Part shown: in pieces, positions 11,991 to 23,313 of the stretch
Layout: each line of letters opens with the position of its first letter
Numbering within the stretch: the stretch's first letter is position 1
NCBI GenBank assembly: GCA_947652605.1
Contig: OX393576.1
Span: forward strand, 54,040,966-54,104,965
Source of the DNA: Elmis aenea
Taxonomy: Eukaryota > Arthropoda > Insecta > Coleoptera > Elmidae
DNA length: 64,000 nucleotides
Direction: 5' to 3'
Notes under the pieces: generated by a model
What the model saw: only the letters and a program-made list of their open reading frames with translations
Told to the model about the DNA's origin: nothing
Databases searched by the model: none
Translations under genes and position numbers: made by a program

Positions 11991-12801
11991 GTCCCAAGTA
12001 AGCGTTTGATTTTAATATGGTGTCACAATTTCGAAAAAAAATAAGAAGGATTAGTCACAAAATATAAAAATGTTGTTCCTTCAGGTATTTAAAAATTATG
12101 CAGTGGCTAATTTTAGACATGCACAGAAAATTTAATGGGCATGTGTCTGTTAAAATAGGACCAAGAGCAATAACTTTTACAAAAGACTTCATGAATAAAA
12201 ATAAGGTTGATAAATATCATATAGATACTCAGGGAGAAAAACGCTTGGATGTTTTTAATAATAATGACGTACAGTTAAAATAGAAGTGAGCGCCGGTGAA
12301 CATTTCGTTGAAGGGCTCGGAAGTGTCGCCGGAAACGAATGAATGGGGAGAATGGGAGCCCCAAAGCGGCGTCGAAGGATTTAGTTCTTTGGGGATATAC
12401 TAAATAATGTTCTTTTAAATGTCCGTTAAAAATGATACAAATTGCATACGAACAATTTAACACAGTACTCCGCTGAAAGAAAATTCCAACACAAATTATT
12501 GTTACATAAATAAAAACAACACATAATTTTTAAGTACATTATATTTTTACTACATTTAAAAGTAGCTTGTACTTGATTATTTTACAGATAGTTAACATTT
12601 AATTTTCACTACCGGCTTATCTAAGGATTAGTGCCAGATTTAACGTTTATTTGATAATTAAAATCGTTAGTGTTATTACATCCTAAAACGTAGACTAAAT
12701 GTACTTGCGTTTTTATTTGGTTTAACATTATTAACTAGCTTCAAAACCCTGAAAAATGTAAGCTGTTTACTTTCGTCACACGTAGTATGAAAAAGTAAGT
12801 A
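11991..12801. other. no recognised feature
   Basis: A 61-codon plus-strand frame at 12098-12283 was inspected and shows no family resemblance or splice support. Nothing else is seen. Confidence 0.35.
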
Positions 12802-13362
12802 CAGTGAAAGCCGGTTATAACTTGGTTTTCAGGGGGTGTATCCGACTTGCGTTGTATGATAACCGCGGTATAACCGTATTCTTTAAATTTTCGTCAATAT
12901 TTAGTGAATATAAAATAAAAATAAACTCTGTTCACCTATCAAAAAACATATTTAGGAACGAAACTGTGACTTTTCTTTTAAAAAATACATGCTATGTATT
13001 GCATTTAGTAAATATAAAACAGGCAACAAAGAGCATGGTGGCCGTCTATTCCATAAAGTGTGATTGCACCCAAAAAAAATTCGGTGCTCTCAAATCAAAC
13101 AATGTAACATGAAAGGCTCATATTTTTGTCTAAGGTATTTTACCTTTATTTTCTGTTTATGATATTCGATAAACTAAGATAAATTAGTTATTGAATTTAA
13201 GATGCTAATAATTACGTTCATTATACACTGAAGCATGTGTTACATTTTAAGAAAGAAAGTATTCGTATTTTGGTTCTTGGTTTCGTTGGAGGCAGGTAAA
13301 GTGACCCAAAACTGTTTATATGTATCGGCAGACGCAACCCCTTGCGGGGGCACTTGAGTTAT

Positions 13363-14480
13363 TAGTGTTGCCGCCGAGACGAGACAATTCTCGATCTCGT
13401 CTCGTCTCGTCTCGAATTTCGAGATCGAGACAGGCATTTTTCTGTCTCGAAAATTCCAGACGAGATTAAAAATCGTCTTGAAAATTCGAGACGAGATACT
13501 CGAGATTCTCGAACTCGTCAGTATTTTTACATGAAGAAAAACTACGAAAAGTTTTAATATATATTTTATTTATAAATTTTTGGAAATCACTTACAAATTA
13601 AACTTTTGATGAATTTTAAATATTGTGTAATAAATTAACAAGATTGCCAAGCATTGAGGCACAGCTGGTACACTGGCTACTTGTATACATAAATAGTCTG
13701 GAGCCATTCTGGAGAGGTTTGAATATAAAACTTGATGACTTTCCCACCAAACCAATACATCTACATCTTCATTTGCTCGTGGCATTGCTATATAAGTATA
13801 TAGTCATCGATTTCCGTTCTCCAGTTGTTAATTGTTGCTGTGGACTTATTAAATAGGGCAGTTAAATTAAAAGAACCCATTTCGTCAGAATCGGAATCAT
13901 CTGGTCCAGAATCAGCTGATAATTGATTTTGGTTTGGTGAATTATCTCTGTAGTAAAAGTTTTTATAGACTTCCTCAAATTGTTGTATTGCTTCTGTTTG
14001 CAATTGTCGGCCCCAGGACGTTAGTGCAAATGTTACATTAAATTCGTAATTGTGAATATATCTTTCAAAATAACCGATTCGTACGTGGAGTGCACCCCAG
14101 TGTTAAAAATTTCAAATAAAATTTGTTTACCCTTTTAAGTCTTTTTTAAGTGACCTTTGCTGCCCTTGAAAGAGTTAAAGAAATAAATGCATGCATCTAA
14201 TAATATGCGTTCACATTATTTGCTTACACAGGGGAAGCACCGAACTTAAAACAACAGCGTTCTTTCTCTATATCATCAGGGACACTTAGTTAAAGCATTG
14301 CAATGTATAAATTCGGTTTGCACGAACTTAAAATTCGAGACTCGAGATTCTCGAATTCGAGATCGAGATTGCACGTTCGAGAATTTTCGAGATCGAGATC
14401 GAGATTTAACTTTCGAGAATTTTCGAGATCGAGATCGAGAATGGATAAATCTCGTCTCGTCTCGTCTCGTGGCAACACTA
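13363..14480 (-). mobile_element. hAT element with CGAGA-repeat subterminal arrays
   Basis: Termini TAGTGTTGCC and GGCAACACTA are perfect inverted repeats, flanked by an exact 8-bp duplication TGAGTTAT (13355-13362 and 14481-14488). Just inside each end is an array of GAGAC/GTCTC and GAGATC words (about 13374-13510 and 14335-14470), probably transposase-binding repeats. The interior retains only the C-terminal part of a hAT transposase on the minus strand, with a frameshift. It is inserted in the Tigger-like element around it. Confidence 0.93.
13591..14003 (-). pseudogene. hAT transposase C-terminal dimerization domain, frameshifted
   Basis: The frame from 14003 reads an acidic linker (DSGPDDSDSDEMGSF) and then INNWRTEIDDYILI to a stop at 13790-13788. 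The frame starting at 13785 continues the same protein with ANEDVDVLVWWESHQ, NLSRMAPDYLCIQ and VASVPA. E-x-x-Y, D-V-L-x-W-W, P/L-x-L-x-x-M-A-x-D-Y-L and S-V-P are the hallmark words of the hAT dimerization domain. A one-base shift at about 13788 separates the two halves. The terminal SERxFS motif is degraded and the DDE and BED regions are missing, so no active protein is made. Confidence 0.85.
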
Positions 14481-14519
14481 TGAGTTATACAGTTCACTTT
14501 CGACAGTCTTAGTATAAGC

Positions 14520-15405
14520 TGTTAGAAATATACGTGATATGTATGTGATGCTGTGAGGATATAAGATAAAGGGTTGGCTAGCCATTGTGTAGTGCATGTA
14601 GTATGCGATTGTATTAGATGGCCTTTAGTAAAGTAATACTGCAGTTATTGGGGATTATTATGTTATTGTGTTATTTGTGTACTGGATTGCAATCATTTGG
14701 TAATGTACTAATCATGCTATTAATTTCTCTCCATTTCTCCATACAGAGTGCTGGGGAATGTGAGTCTATGCTGTGTGTCCTGGCTCACACCCCCAGCCGT
14801 AGCTGCCCTATGGGGGGTGCCCCTGGGTGGTGGATCTATGCTGTGTGTCCTGGCCCACACCTGGCCGCAGCCGCGCCATGAGGGTACACCTGGGTGATGA
14901 GGCGCAGTAAGCGTAGGAATCCGGCTGTACACCGGAGGGTCCACCCAGGTGCCATCAAAGCATGCCAACGGTACCCAACGTGACCAAAGAGCCTGTTAGC
15001 TGGACGGTTGTCCAGGTTGTTGAGCTGGACTGTTGTCCAGGGGTTGAGCTGGATTAGATCCAGGGTGTATGTTAATACACGTGCTAATTTATGTTGCGTG
15101 GGATGCCATGCTTTTGCCTTTCAGGTTCTTTGTATGCGAGCGAGACCACCTTGTTGATTTATGCTTGGCTTTAGTGGAGATTTATGTGTGTTACTATAAT
15201 ATGATGGGCTTATATAAACCCTGGCAATCCAGCATCATACGCGGCGGTGGATTCCCCCCGGTGAGTAGATAATTGTTACTAATTTTTAAATGTTATCAGT
15301 GGCACAAGCTTCTTTGTTTTATGTACGCTGCATACACCTTTGCACCAATCGCTTGGCTTCAGCCTCTGCCTGCCTCGGGAACCCATGTGTTTATAATAAA
15401 TAACA
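14520..15405 (+). mobile_element. GC-rich LTR-like block (possible solo LTR)
   Basis: This block has a base composition unlike its surroundings. It begins TGTTA and ends TAACA. Inside it a ~68-base unit is repeated twice (14761-14895, each with CTATGCTGTGTGTCCTGGC) and a ~25-base unit about three times (15000-15065, GAGCTGGA...TCCAGG). A TATA box (CTTATATAAACC, near 15210) is followed about 185 bases later by AATAAA. Tandem enhancers, TATA and poly(A) signal in that order resemble U3-R-U5 of an LTR. No target duplication matched the chosen ends, so this is tentative; a promoter-rich fragment of another element is the alternative. Confidence 0.35.
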
Positions 15406-15667
15406 CTAAACTTGTAGGTAAAATAATGCGAACCATGTAAACTAACGTAGTTAACGCCCCAGTTATGAAGTATTCAAAAAGGCATCCTAACAAACAATTA
15501 CAATATACGATCAATATTATTGGATATTAATACAACATTTTTAGTGTTTTTATTTGCCCTAACAAATTATCGCTCATACTGGGCGCGTCAAAACAAAAGG
15601 GGACAAAAAGTACCGCGATATATCCGAATGCGCGTTAAAAGGCGCGTTATAATGGGCTTCCACTGTA

Positions 15668-17159
15668 TTGTAATCGCTAAAAATTTTGAAATCTAGTATT
15701 CGACTATTATACACGTTTTAAGGTCCGCTAAACTCGTTTTGATTATATCCTCGATGACGTCCGTGTGTGTGTATGTGCCAAAAGTTAAAATTGTACATTT
15801 TTAACTTTAGTCATCGATGGAGCTTTTAAATATATATCGCAAAGTATGTGCGTTAAGTTGATTTTTCAAATAATAAGTAATATACAGGGTGTTTAAGCTG
15901 TAACGTTAACCCTAAATTACATAAAAACGGCAAGATAAAAATACTCTGTTTTTGTATGGTTGTAGTCTATGCTTGTCTATAAAACAGCCTAATAACTTTT
16001 TTGGTTACATTTAAAACTACAAAATTATTAAAAAAATTTAAAGTTTTGAAACCTTATATTATTTAGCAAAGGAATTATCAATATTTAGCAAAAAAAAAAT
16101 TTTTTTGGTGAGCTATTCAAGTAATGTCATTTAGCTTTACTTTGGAACTTGTCATGCAATAAAAATCTAAAACATCGGTTTAAATATTTTGGCGTTATTA
16201 ATGAGGTCACTTCCGAAAAGCTCAGTAATACATTTGTCTTATGGGAATGGGCAATCCAATTAGATTAGTTACCTTGACAAATAAACCGATGAAACGTTAT
16301 TTCGACATAAGTTATTTACGTCATGCGGATAGACGTCCCTTACAAAAACAAAGCTAAATTCAGATATAACAGGTTAATCAGAACGCCTGAAGTGGCATTT
16401 TAAACATTTTATACCCACAAATACACAAACATATACAACGATGCACACAATATAAATATTTATGGTGAAATTCAATTGGTGGCGATACCAGTATATTTTT
16501 ACAAATAAATGGTCGAGTTAATACAAGTGGCATTATTTAGTTCCCTAGTAAAGCCTTTTTATTTATTTTTTTCATTATGTTATTATTGGAAGCTGAAGCA
16601 ATATAAATTTGAGACAACAAGAACGCTTGTATTTTGTAAAGAAAATTCAATTCTACCCTTTGATTATCTCCACTATAAGTTTATTACAAGATGGAGGTGG
16701 CCCCTATAGAAAAACTAGCAAATAAACCTTAGATAAGCCTGTTTACTTATATCTTATGGACTAAATTTGTATTAAATTCTAATGAGCGATGACATAGATG
16801 TTATTAAATAAATAATTTATTAAATAAAATTATGGCAAAACATTTTTAACTTAATAATCACTATTACACGTAAAATCCAAATAAAGGTACCTATCTATTT
16901 TTAATTATACCTAAAAACAGAACTTTTACATTTTATGGGTCGCTTTTTTAATCTGTAAATTAACAGTAATTAATTACTTTCATTAAAACCTGCCTATAAA
17001 ACACTTTAAGTTTAAAGTTACGTTAAACACATTTGAATTAAATTGGGTTTATACATTTTTGTCATTAATATAAATAATATTATACTACAAAGGTACTACA
17101 TTTAAAATTTTACAACAATCGGATACAGATATCACAATTACATCACTGGAAATACGGGT
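15668..17159. other. repeat-derived AT-rich DNA
   Basis: No gene was recognised. ATACAGGGTGTTTAAGCTG near 15883 is a terminus of the TACAGGGTG foldback family whose partner end I could not find. The 66-codon frame at 16509-16709 shows nothing beyond a hydrophobic stretch. Confidence 0.4.
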
Positions 17160-17598
17160 TTATAAAAAGTTCACACAAATCAAGCACGTGGAATTACAGT
17201 GGATTCCGGTTGATTGGGACACAAGGGTATGATTATACTTGAAATCAAGGCTGTCGCTGTCCCAATTTAGTGGTATTTTGGCCTTAATTAACAGAGCAAC
17301 TATGGGCTTAATACGCGATTTCTTCTTGTTCTTTATTTTTTTTAAATTATCGATTTTGTTTATTAACCCTTGTATCAATAAGTTGGAATCCACTGTGCAA
17401 TTTAAAAAAATCCAGTCATCTACGTTCATACACATATTGTAACAAATCTGTAAGCTTTATTTCATTAAGTTTGGAATTGCAGCTAAAATAATTATATTTG
17501 CCAACCAAATAAGAACAATTACCTACAATTTGCTTTAATAGTAAACTAAAGGTCATGTTATGTAACAAAACTAATACTAGAACAGTGTAAAACATCAT
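17160..17598 (-). CDS. candidate small secreted six-cysteine protein (two exons)
   Basis: Unrecognised. An ATG at 17598 opens a strong signal peptide (MMFYTVLVLVLLHNMTFS) and the frame reaches LLLKQI at 17527. A 79-base intron (17526 GTAGGT ... CTTACAG 17448) then joins in phase to exon 2, 17447-17160. Without splicing the two frames are out of register. The mature part would have about 100 residues, six cysteines (ICYNMC, FLNC, HCNSTCLIC), three N-glycosylation sequons (NCT, NHT, NST) and a basic centre (KKIKNKKKSR). The even cysteine count, sequons and signal peptide argue for a secreted product. No homologue, promoter or poly(A) signal was recognised, so chance remains possible. Confidence 0.35.
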
Positions 17599-17613
17599 CT
17601 TTTTAATTGTCAA

Positions 17614-19341
17614 TTATGGATAAATTATGCAAAATAACACCACTTACTTAGTAATATATTTATTTAACACATAATATACGTGTATGTTTAATCCATTTAT
17701 TATCGTAACTAATAAGAGTTGATAATATGCTATCCAAATTAATATACCTATTCTTAACCATTAATTTAATTTTTTTAAATTTAACTTTAATAATGCTCAA
17801 AAATAATAACATATTTATTACGAATTTAAAAATTACGGTTTTTTTCGAAACTTTTTAAAGCCGGAAGTATTTTTTCATATTTGCAATACCAAACACAACA
17901 TAATTTGAGATAATGCATTAATTTCAACTTAAAAAGAAATAATTTTATAGATATATGTACATTCATCATCCATGTAACTTCGAAATGAATAAGGTTCATT
18001 TTAAATGTTTTAAAGTTGTTTTGGATGTGAAATCTGCCAATTTTGTTACACAAATAACGAATACAAGTAAAAATAAGTAAATAAAGTAAAGTAATTAATG
18101 CCCTGATGCCCGTGAATGCACTGCCCACTTAAAAAAAAAGTTATATGCAACCGTTTGTTTTTAATTTGTACTTGTTGGTTTAGAAAAATCGTGCCATCAT
18201 ACAAGGTGCAAATCAATAATTAATATAAGCGCTGCCAACTTTACGCGAAGAGAACTCAAATTAAAAATGTACATCTAAACGACATCGACATAGCCCTGTT
18301 TAGACTTTTTTTTGTTAAATTTCAAGTCAAAATGTACCATTTTTAGTTTAAATATCGTCATTGTGTCAAAAAAATCAAATTTTCGTTTTAGGATATTAGT
18401 AACCTAAACAGTCACCGCTACAAACTACATTATATGAAGTACAAATTAAAATAGCATTTTAAATAACTAATTAGATATTCTATAAATATTTTCAGAAATA
18501 AGTAGTTTTTTGTGTCTACTGAAAAGTTAGTAGATACTCCTATTAAATAACATAAGATCTATTGTAGTCACCACAACGATATAATAACCTGTATATATTT
18601 TACTTTTAAGAACACAAATTAAATTCCTCTTCTAAAATGTAAAACGTTTTTTTTTTATTCAATGTAAAATAGTTTGGAAGTACTCTCGTTGTGCTTTTTT
18701 GAATGGTTATACTTTTAAAATAAAGCACAGAGTGCTGGTTTTGTTTGGTATATATAACTGAATTTCAATAAGATTAAGCAACGATGCAGTGTAAAGATTG
18801 GTTTTTGATATTGGGTTAAATAAAAAGTACTTTAGGAAACAATAAAAGTGTTTTTTTTTAAATTTGGCTGTTATTCTGCGGTTTATTAAAATTTTCGGTG
18901 CGACCTACGATTGAACAAATCAAAATTAAGAATAGACGATTTCATTTTGGCAGTACCATGTTCACGGACATAATACCCTGTAATTTTATTTGCAGTTTTA
19001 TAACGGCAATATGTCTTACTCCTACGTTAGTTCTAATTTTTTTTTTAATTAGTTTAATATGAGTTTATTACAATTTTAAAAAAATCCGGAATAACTTTTT
19101 TATTATGTAATATATTTTTAAATTTGGTCATTTACACAATAAACTTAATATACAGGTTGGGCCAATAAGTTTTATCGTTCCTATACAAAACCTGTGATGT
19201 GGGGTAAAACGCGGGCGGTTGCCAGCGCCGGCGTATGGTCTGCTTCATGGGATCACAGTGTGCTTACTATGTCAAACAATTTTACGAGAACAATGATTCT
19301 TGCAGTGACGGTTTGTGATTATTTTTCCGCTTGTAGGCTAA
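17614..19341. other. no recognised gene
   Basis: A 100-codon minus-strand frame at 17826-18128 begins with a hydrophobic stretch but its AT-driven composition gives no support. TATACAGGTTGGGCCAATAAG at 19150 looks like another TACAGG-type transposon terminus. Nothing else. Confidence 0.35.
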
Positions 19342-19548
19342 GGCTCGCTGCACACGTACGTTTTTCTGCCGTCCGGCCGCCGCACGACAGCCGCACACTG
19401 CCGATGCACACGTACGTTCGCCGTGCGGCAGCCGTCCGGCGGCGGATGTACGTGTGCAGCACCCAATATGTTTTCTAGTACTTTGCGCCGCAACTCCGGC
19501 AACCGCACGGTTGTTGGAAGGCAGAAAAACGTACGTGTGCAGCGGGCC
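19342..19548. mobile_element. GC-rich MITE with 3-bp TAA duplication
   Basis: Ends GGCTCGCTGCACACGTACG and CGTACGTGTGCAGCGGGCC are inverted repeats extending through TTTTTCTGCC / GGCAGAAAAA. Both are flanked by TAA. A second internal CACACGTACG / CGTACGTGTG pair makes the whole 207 bases highly folded. A 3-bp TWA duplication suggests PIF/Harbinger. The 94-codon frame crossing it is a by-product of GC content. Confidence 0.75.
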
Positions 19549-20099
19549 TAAAAGCTTTTTGCCGGCCTATTAATTTTTATATACAGTGTCATTCAAAATA
19601 TTTACAGGTGACCTTATTTTGGTTGTCACAAATAAAGTTTATTGGAAAAAGTTATTTATAATTCCAAAATAAGGGCAAATATAAAAATTTTACGTTAAAA
19701 TTCCAATTTTAATATTGGAAAAGTTTTTAATTATCGGTATCTCAGAAAATTTTATTCCCAAAAAAATTGGTGCATAATCCAAAACTAATTTAAAAAAATG
19801 TAGTTTAATAAAAATTCATGGCACTAGGTTATAGCGATTTTAGATATACTCGTAAGAGTAAAGTGTTCTTATTTTAAGAGTTTCAAATAAATTTTACAGA
19901 AAAAAATTGTTAGAAATTAAAAATATCACTAATACTAAATATTATATACTATTTTCCTTAAACATTTAATGTCTAACAAAATAAGAGTAGGTACTTTTCT
20001 TGCGAATGTTTCCAAAATCGCTAAAATCTAATAATATACATATAATAAGCATTTTGATTAAACTTTTTTTCATCTTAAAATCTGTTGTAGGCCATGCAC

Positions 20100-20403
20100 C
20101 AACTTTCTTAACAAATCGGTAAAAATTTGTGCCGATTCCTGAGTTTACCGCCCCTCTCAATACACCTTAACAGTTGACAACATACGTGGACCGTATGTAT
20201 ACGTTAGGTATAGGAACAACAATTGTTTTTGTTGTACAGTAGTATACCAAAAGTGCCGCCCCTAAAAAAAAAAGTTTGGAGCTGTATTTCTTAATATCAA
20301 ATTATAGTTTATCTAATTAAAACAAAAAACGGATCTAACAAAAATTTTCCGCCCCATGAAATTTGCCGCCCTTGGCTACTTAGCCAGGTAAATCCGCCAC
20401 TGG
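20100..20403 (-). mobile_element. one end of a hAT-like element
   Basis: Read on the minus strand from 20403 the sequence is CAGTGGCGGATTTACCTGG, then GCCAAGGGCGGCAAATTTC, a typical hAT-style CAGTG terminus. A short minus-strand frame near 20160-20000 may be a coding remnant but I cannot assign it. The other terminus and target duplication were not found. Confidence 0.4.
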
Positions 20404-20477
20404 ATTCTTGCGTAACTGTTCGGCGACTTTTTCGCGTAAACACGATATTACTCAGTTTCAAGTGCTAATTTGATTAA

Positions 20478-21091
20478 CCTCTTAAGCGCTTATGACGTAT
20501 ATATTCGTCATCTGAATTTTCGTTAGTCTGCGCGTAGACGGATATATTCGCTTTGTACAAATTCGTGTGTATCTCTATGAGCTTGTCGAATATTTTTGCC
20601 TGCACGTTTTCATTAGTTTATCTGTACTATAAGACGTCGTGTTTGTAAACTTGTTTCGACCTGTTTGCTGTGATATACATTTTACGCGTTTATTTTAAGC
20701 AACAATAGAATTTTTTTTATTTTTTTATTATTATTACTGCAATGAGATTGTTTTATATAATAAAAAAATATTTTATAATATTGTTTTTATACGTTCGTAA
20801 TGTGTTTATTTTATAAAACCAAAAAATTTTTTATTTTAATATTTTTTACTACTGTATTACGTTAATTTTTAATAACAAAATATTTTTTTTATTATTATTA
20901 CTGTAATAAGTTTGCTTCAAATAATAAATAATAATTCATAATATGAACCGGATTTTATTATTTCCTCTATGCAATGGCCATGACGTATGTATCTGTTCAG
21001 ATTATGGACGTGACGTATATATACGCACGCGTTAAAAATCAGTCCCCGCCTAGGAGCGCACTTTGCTTTGCCAAGCGCGGCGCTTAAGAGG
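20478..21091. mobile_element. piggyBac-type MITE
   Basis: TTAA is present on both sides (20474-20477 and 21092-21095). The termini CCTCTTAAGCGC and GCGCTTAAGAGG are perfect inverted repeats, and ATGACGTATATAT-type words lie subterminally on both arms. The AT-rich centre has no coding capacity. TTAA targeting and CCY-type ends fit piggyBac. Confidence 0.85.
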
Positions 21092-21179
21092 TTAAGACAT
21101 GGGTTTCAAAAAATCGAAGAGACGGATCGACCTTAAACAAGAACGCTACCTTGCGACCACGGACGGTTAGGAGCTAGGA

Positions 21180-21590
21180 ACACGTAGAGCAAGTTGTAAC
21201 TACGGTACGAACAGATCCGAATGTATCAACGCGCAAGCGCTCTTTTTCGTTCGTGATCTGCGCACAAGTTTGCGGCGAATTTTAAAACTTGATTCAAAAC
21301 TGCACCCATGCAAGATCCAGCTAATGATTTAAAACAAAACGATTTTATTTCACGTAAGAATCTCGCTGACACGCTAGAACGTTTCAATAGCTTTGAGAAC
21401 ATTTCGTTTTCGAATAAGGCCCATTTTCATTTGAACGGGCACGTTAACAAGCAAAATTGCAGATAATGAAGTAGTGAGAATCTTCGTAATAAACATCAAA
21501 CACCACTTCATTCGCCAAAAGTAACAGTTTGGGCCGCAGTCGTAAAGTGTTATACTACCCGGCACTTGCCGGCTTTTTCCGTAAAGAGGC
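21180..21590 (+). pseudogene. Tc1/mariner-superfamily transposase fragment
   Basis: In broken frames the plus strand encodes VRTDPNVSTRKR, then SLRRILKLDSKLHPCKIQ, NDFISRKNLADTLERF, FSNKAHFHLNGHVNKQNC and, after stops and a shift, SENLRNKHQTPLHSPKVTVW. These match, in order, the second HTH, the linker, and the first catalytic strand of IS630/Tc1-type transposases (usually F-S-D-E-A-H-F). The catalytic Asp of that strand is Asn here and the following Glu is Lys. No termini were found. Inactive relic. Confidence 0.75.
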
Positions 21591-22155
21591 CCATAGACCT
21601 GTAGTTTATACTCATCTTTATTTGTGTCGTCTATGCTGCGTATATACCCGGTGAAATCTGCTTTTAAGAAATATCGTTATTAATTAAATACCTCAGGGGC
21701 GTCGCTACTCGACGAAGACAACTCGGCCACCGCCTGAGGGCAACACTTGGTATGGGCGGTAAAATTATTAATTACCACACTTGAAAATAAAAATTGAAAG
21801 AATTGTGCGATATTTTTTTTATAAAATAGGTGTATGAAAGTGTTTTGTTTTTTAGTAACTTTTGATGACAATACCGGAAAGAGGCGGCATTAAACATATT
21901 AACTAATGGCTGCACATACCCTCGCGAAGGCTCTGATTACATTGTTTATTATCCTAATCACTATTTATGTACAATGGAATATTATACAGTTTTTTATATT
22001 AAAAGATTGCTATTATTAACGAATATTGAATAATATTTAATTTATAAGTATAAGATTATGAAAGATTATCATCTTAAATTCTTGATTCCAGAAGAGAAAA
22101 GAATTTTTTTTTTTGCCAAAACCGATAAAATAGTTTAATACAGAATTACATAGTC

Positions 22156-22541
22156 TACAGGGTGGTCCACATAAAAGGGCGGGCCACTATTCGGATCTCG
22201 TAAACGGTAAGAGCTGCAAAGAAGTTTAAATTAGACAAATTGTTTCCTTTTCTGAGACCTATTCAGTGATGCTTTAATCTTTAATATTTTAAAAAAGTTC
22301 CACGGCACGCTAAATATAATACAAAAATCAAAATAGCCATTTTTTAATCGTTAATAATTCGGTTACACTTGACGGTACAAAAATATTTTTGGGGGAACAA
22401 GTTGTTACGCACTGTAAAATAAAAGTATTCATTTGTTTCAATATTTGTCAATTTTGTTAAGTTAAACTTCTTTGTAGCTCTCTAGCTCTTTTCGTTTACA
22501 AGATCCCAATAGTGGCCGTTCTATGTGGACCATCCTCTGTA
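22156..22541. mobile_element. MITE, TACAGGGTGGTCCAC family
   Basis: The left end TACAGGGTGGTCCACATA is mirrored on the right by TATGTGGACCATCCTCTGTA. Both arms then contain GGCCACTATT and GATCTYGTAAACG inverted, then AGCTGCAAAGAAGTTT. The loop is AT-rich. A relative of the larger foldbacks in this window. Confidence 0.8.
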
Positions 22542-23313
22542 TCAAAATTTATATCTTTCTTGGAGAAAAGGGGTGCCAGTTGTCTATTGCTTCCCTGGGG
22601 CCCGAATTTTCTGTGAACGGCCCTGGTGATATTTGATGTCCACTTCAAAGCCCAGGACTGTCTCCTTGCAATTCTTTTTTATAGGGATATTTTAATAGTC
22701 GTGTGTACAGCAATAAACCGACAGCGGTGGAAAAACTAAACCCGAATATCAGCCAAGTGATGACCAGTGTCCCTCGAGCCATGTGTCATAGGTTAGGGTA
22801 GAAGAGTGCTAGCGACGCAACGGAAGTTATCTCGACGATCTCATTTAAAAAAAAAGCTCTTTAATTTAGCACACTTTTAATAATTTAAATGACTAGTTTT
22901 GTTTTTATATAGTTTAAAAAATTGAAATGTTATTGGCCCACCCTGTATAATTTAAATTCGTCAATAACTTGCTTGAATTTTTGTTTTCTAAAACAGAGTT
23001 TGCTTAAATTCCTCTGCCAATATTTTCGTTACCTTTATTTATTTTGGTTGTCAGCAATTTCTAAAAACAGCTCTAGTGATCTTGTTCTTAATTACTTTAC
23101 GTTCCCTCTTCTTTTACCACTTGGAAAAACACGAATCATAATTATCTCCAGTCTTGTAGTAATTTCAGAGATTACGATTCATGAACAGCCTACATTAAGT
23201 TCTAAATTCTTACAAAAATACATTTTGATAATGTAGAGATAATTTTGATAAATCCTTAAAGTTTAAGCAATAAATTTTAAAGACTTTACGTCGGTGTTTA
23301 AAATCTTAAGTGT
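22542..23313. other. receptor 3' flank, no other gene
   Basis: This lies downstream of the receptor stop codon at 23314. It should hold the 3' UTR, but no clear AATAAA was assigned. CCCACCCTGTATAAT near 22940 is a lone foldback-type terminus. The 104-codon plus-strand frame at 22922 runs from that terminus and has no support. Confidence 0.35.

Larger units (their letters stand above)
12802..15665. mobile_element. Tigger/pogo-type element carrying nested insertions
   Basis: Ends are CAGTGAAAGCCGGTTATAAC on the left and GTTATAATGGGCTTCCACTG on the right, each flanked by TA. The inward sequences (ATCCGACTTGCG and ACCGCG words) also correspond. This is the CAGTGRAAGCC...TATAAC terminus of Tigger-like Tc1/mariner elements. 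Its own remaining sequence is under 1 kb, because a hAT element (13363-14480) and a GC-rich LTR-like block (14520-15405) lie within it. No transposase frame is recognised. Confidence 0.8.

Noticed and set aside
13374..13510. Short repeated units with spacers that might suggest a CRISPR-like array
   Set aside because: The units are irregular GAGAC/GTCTC words inside a hAT terminus in a eukaryotic genome.
14276..14512. Arginine/serine-rich frames on both strands
   Set aside because: They are translations of the CGAGATC repeat array inside the hAT end.
14618..14881. 87-codon plus-strand frame with a signal-like start
   Set aside because: It runs into the tandem 68-base units of the GC-rich block, so it is repeat translation, not a gene.
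19194..19478. 94-codon plus-strand frame
   Set aside because: Its second half is the GC-rich MITE at 19342-19548; no splice or domain support.
22922..23236. 104-codon plus-strand frame with hydrophobic stretches
   Set aside because: It begins at a transposon terminus, has AT-driven composition and no promoter or splice support.
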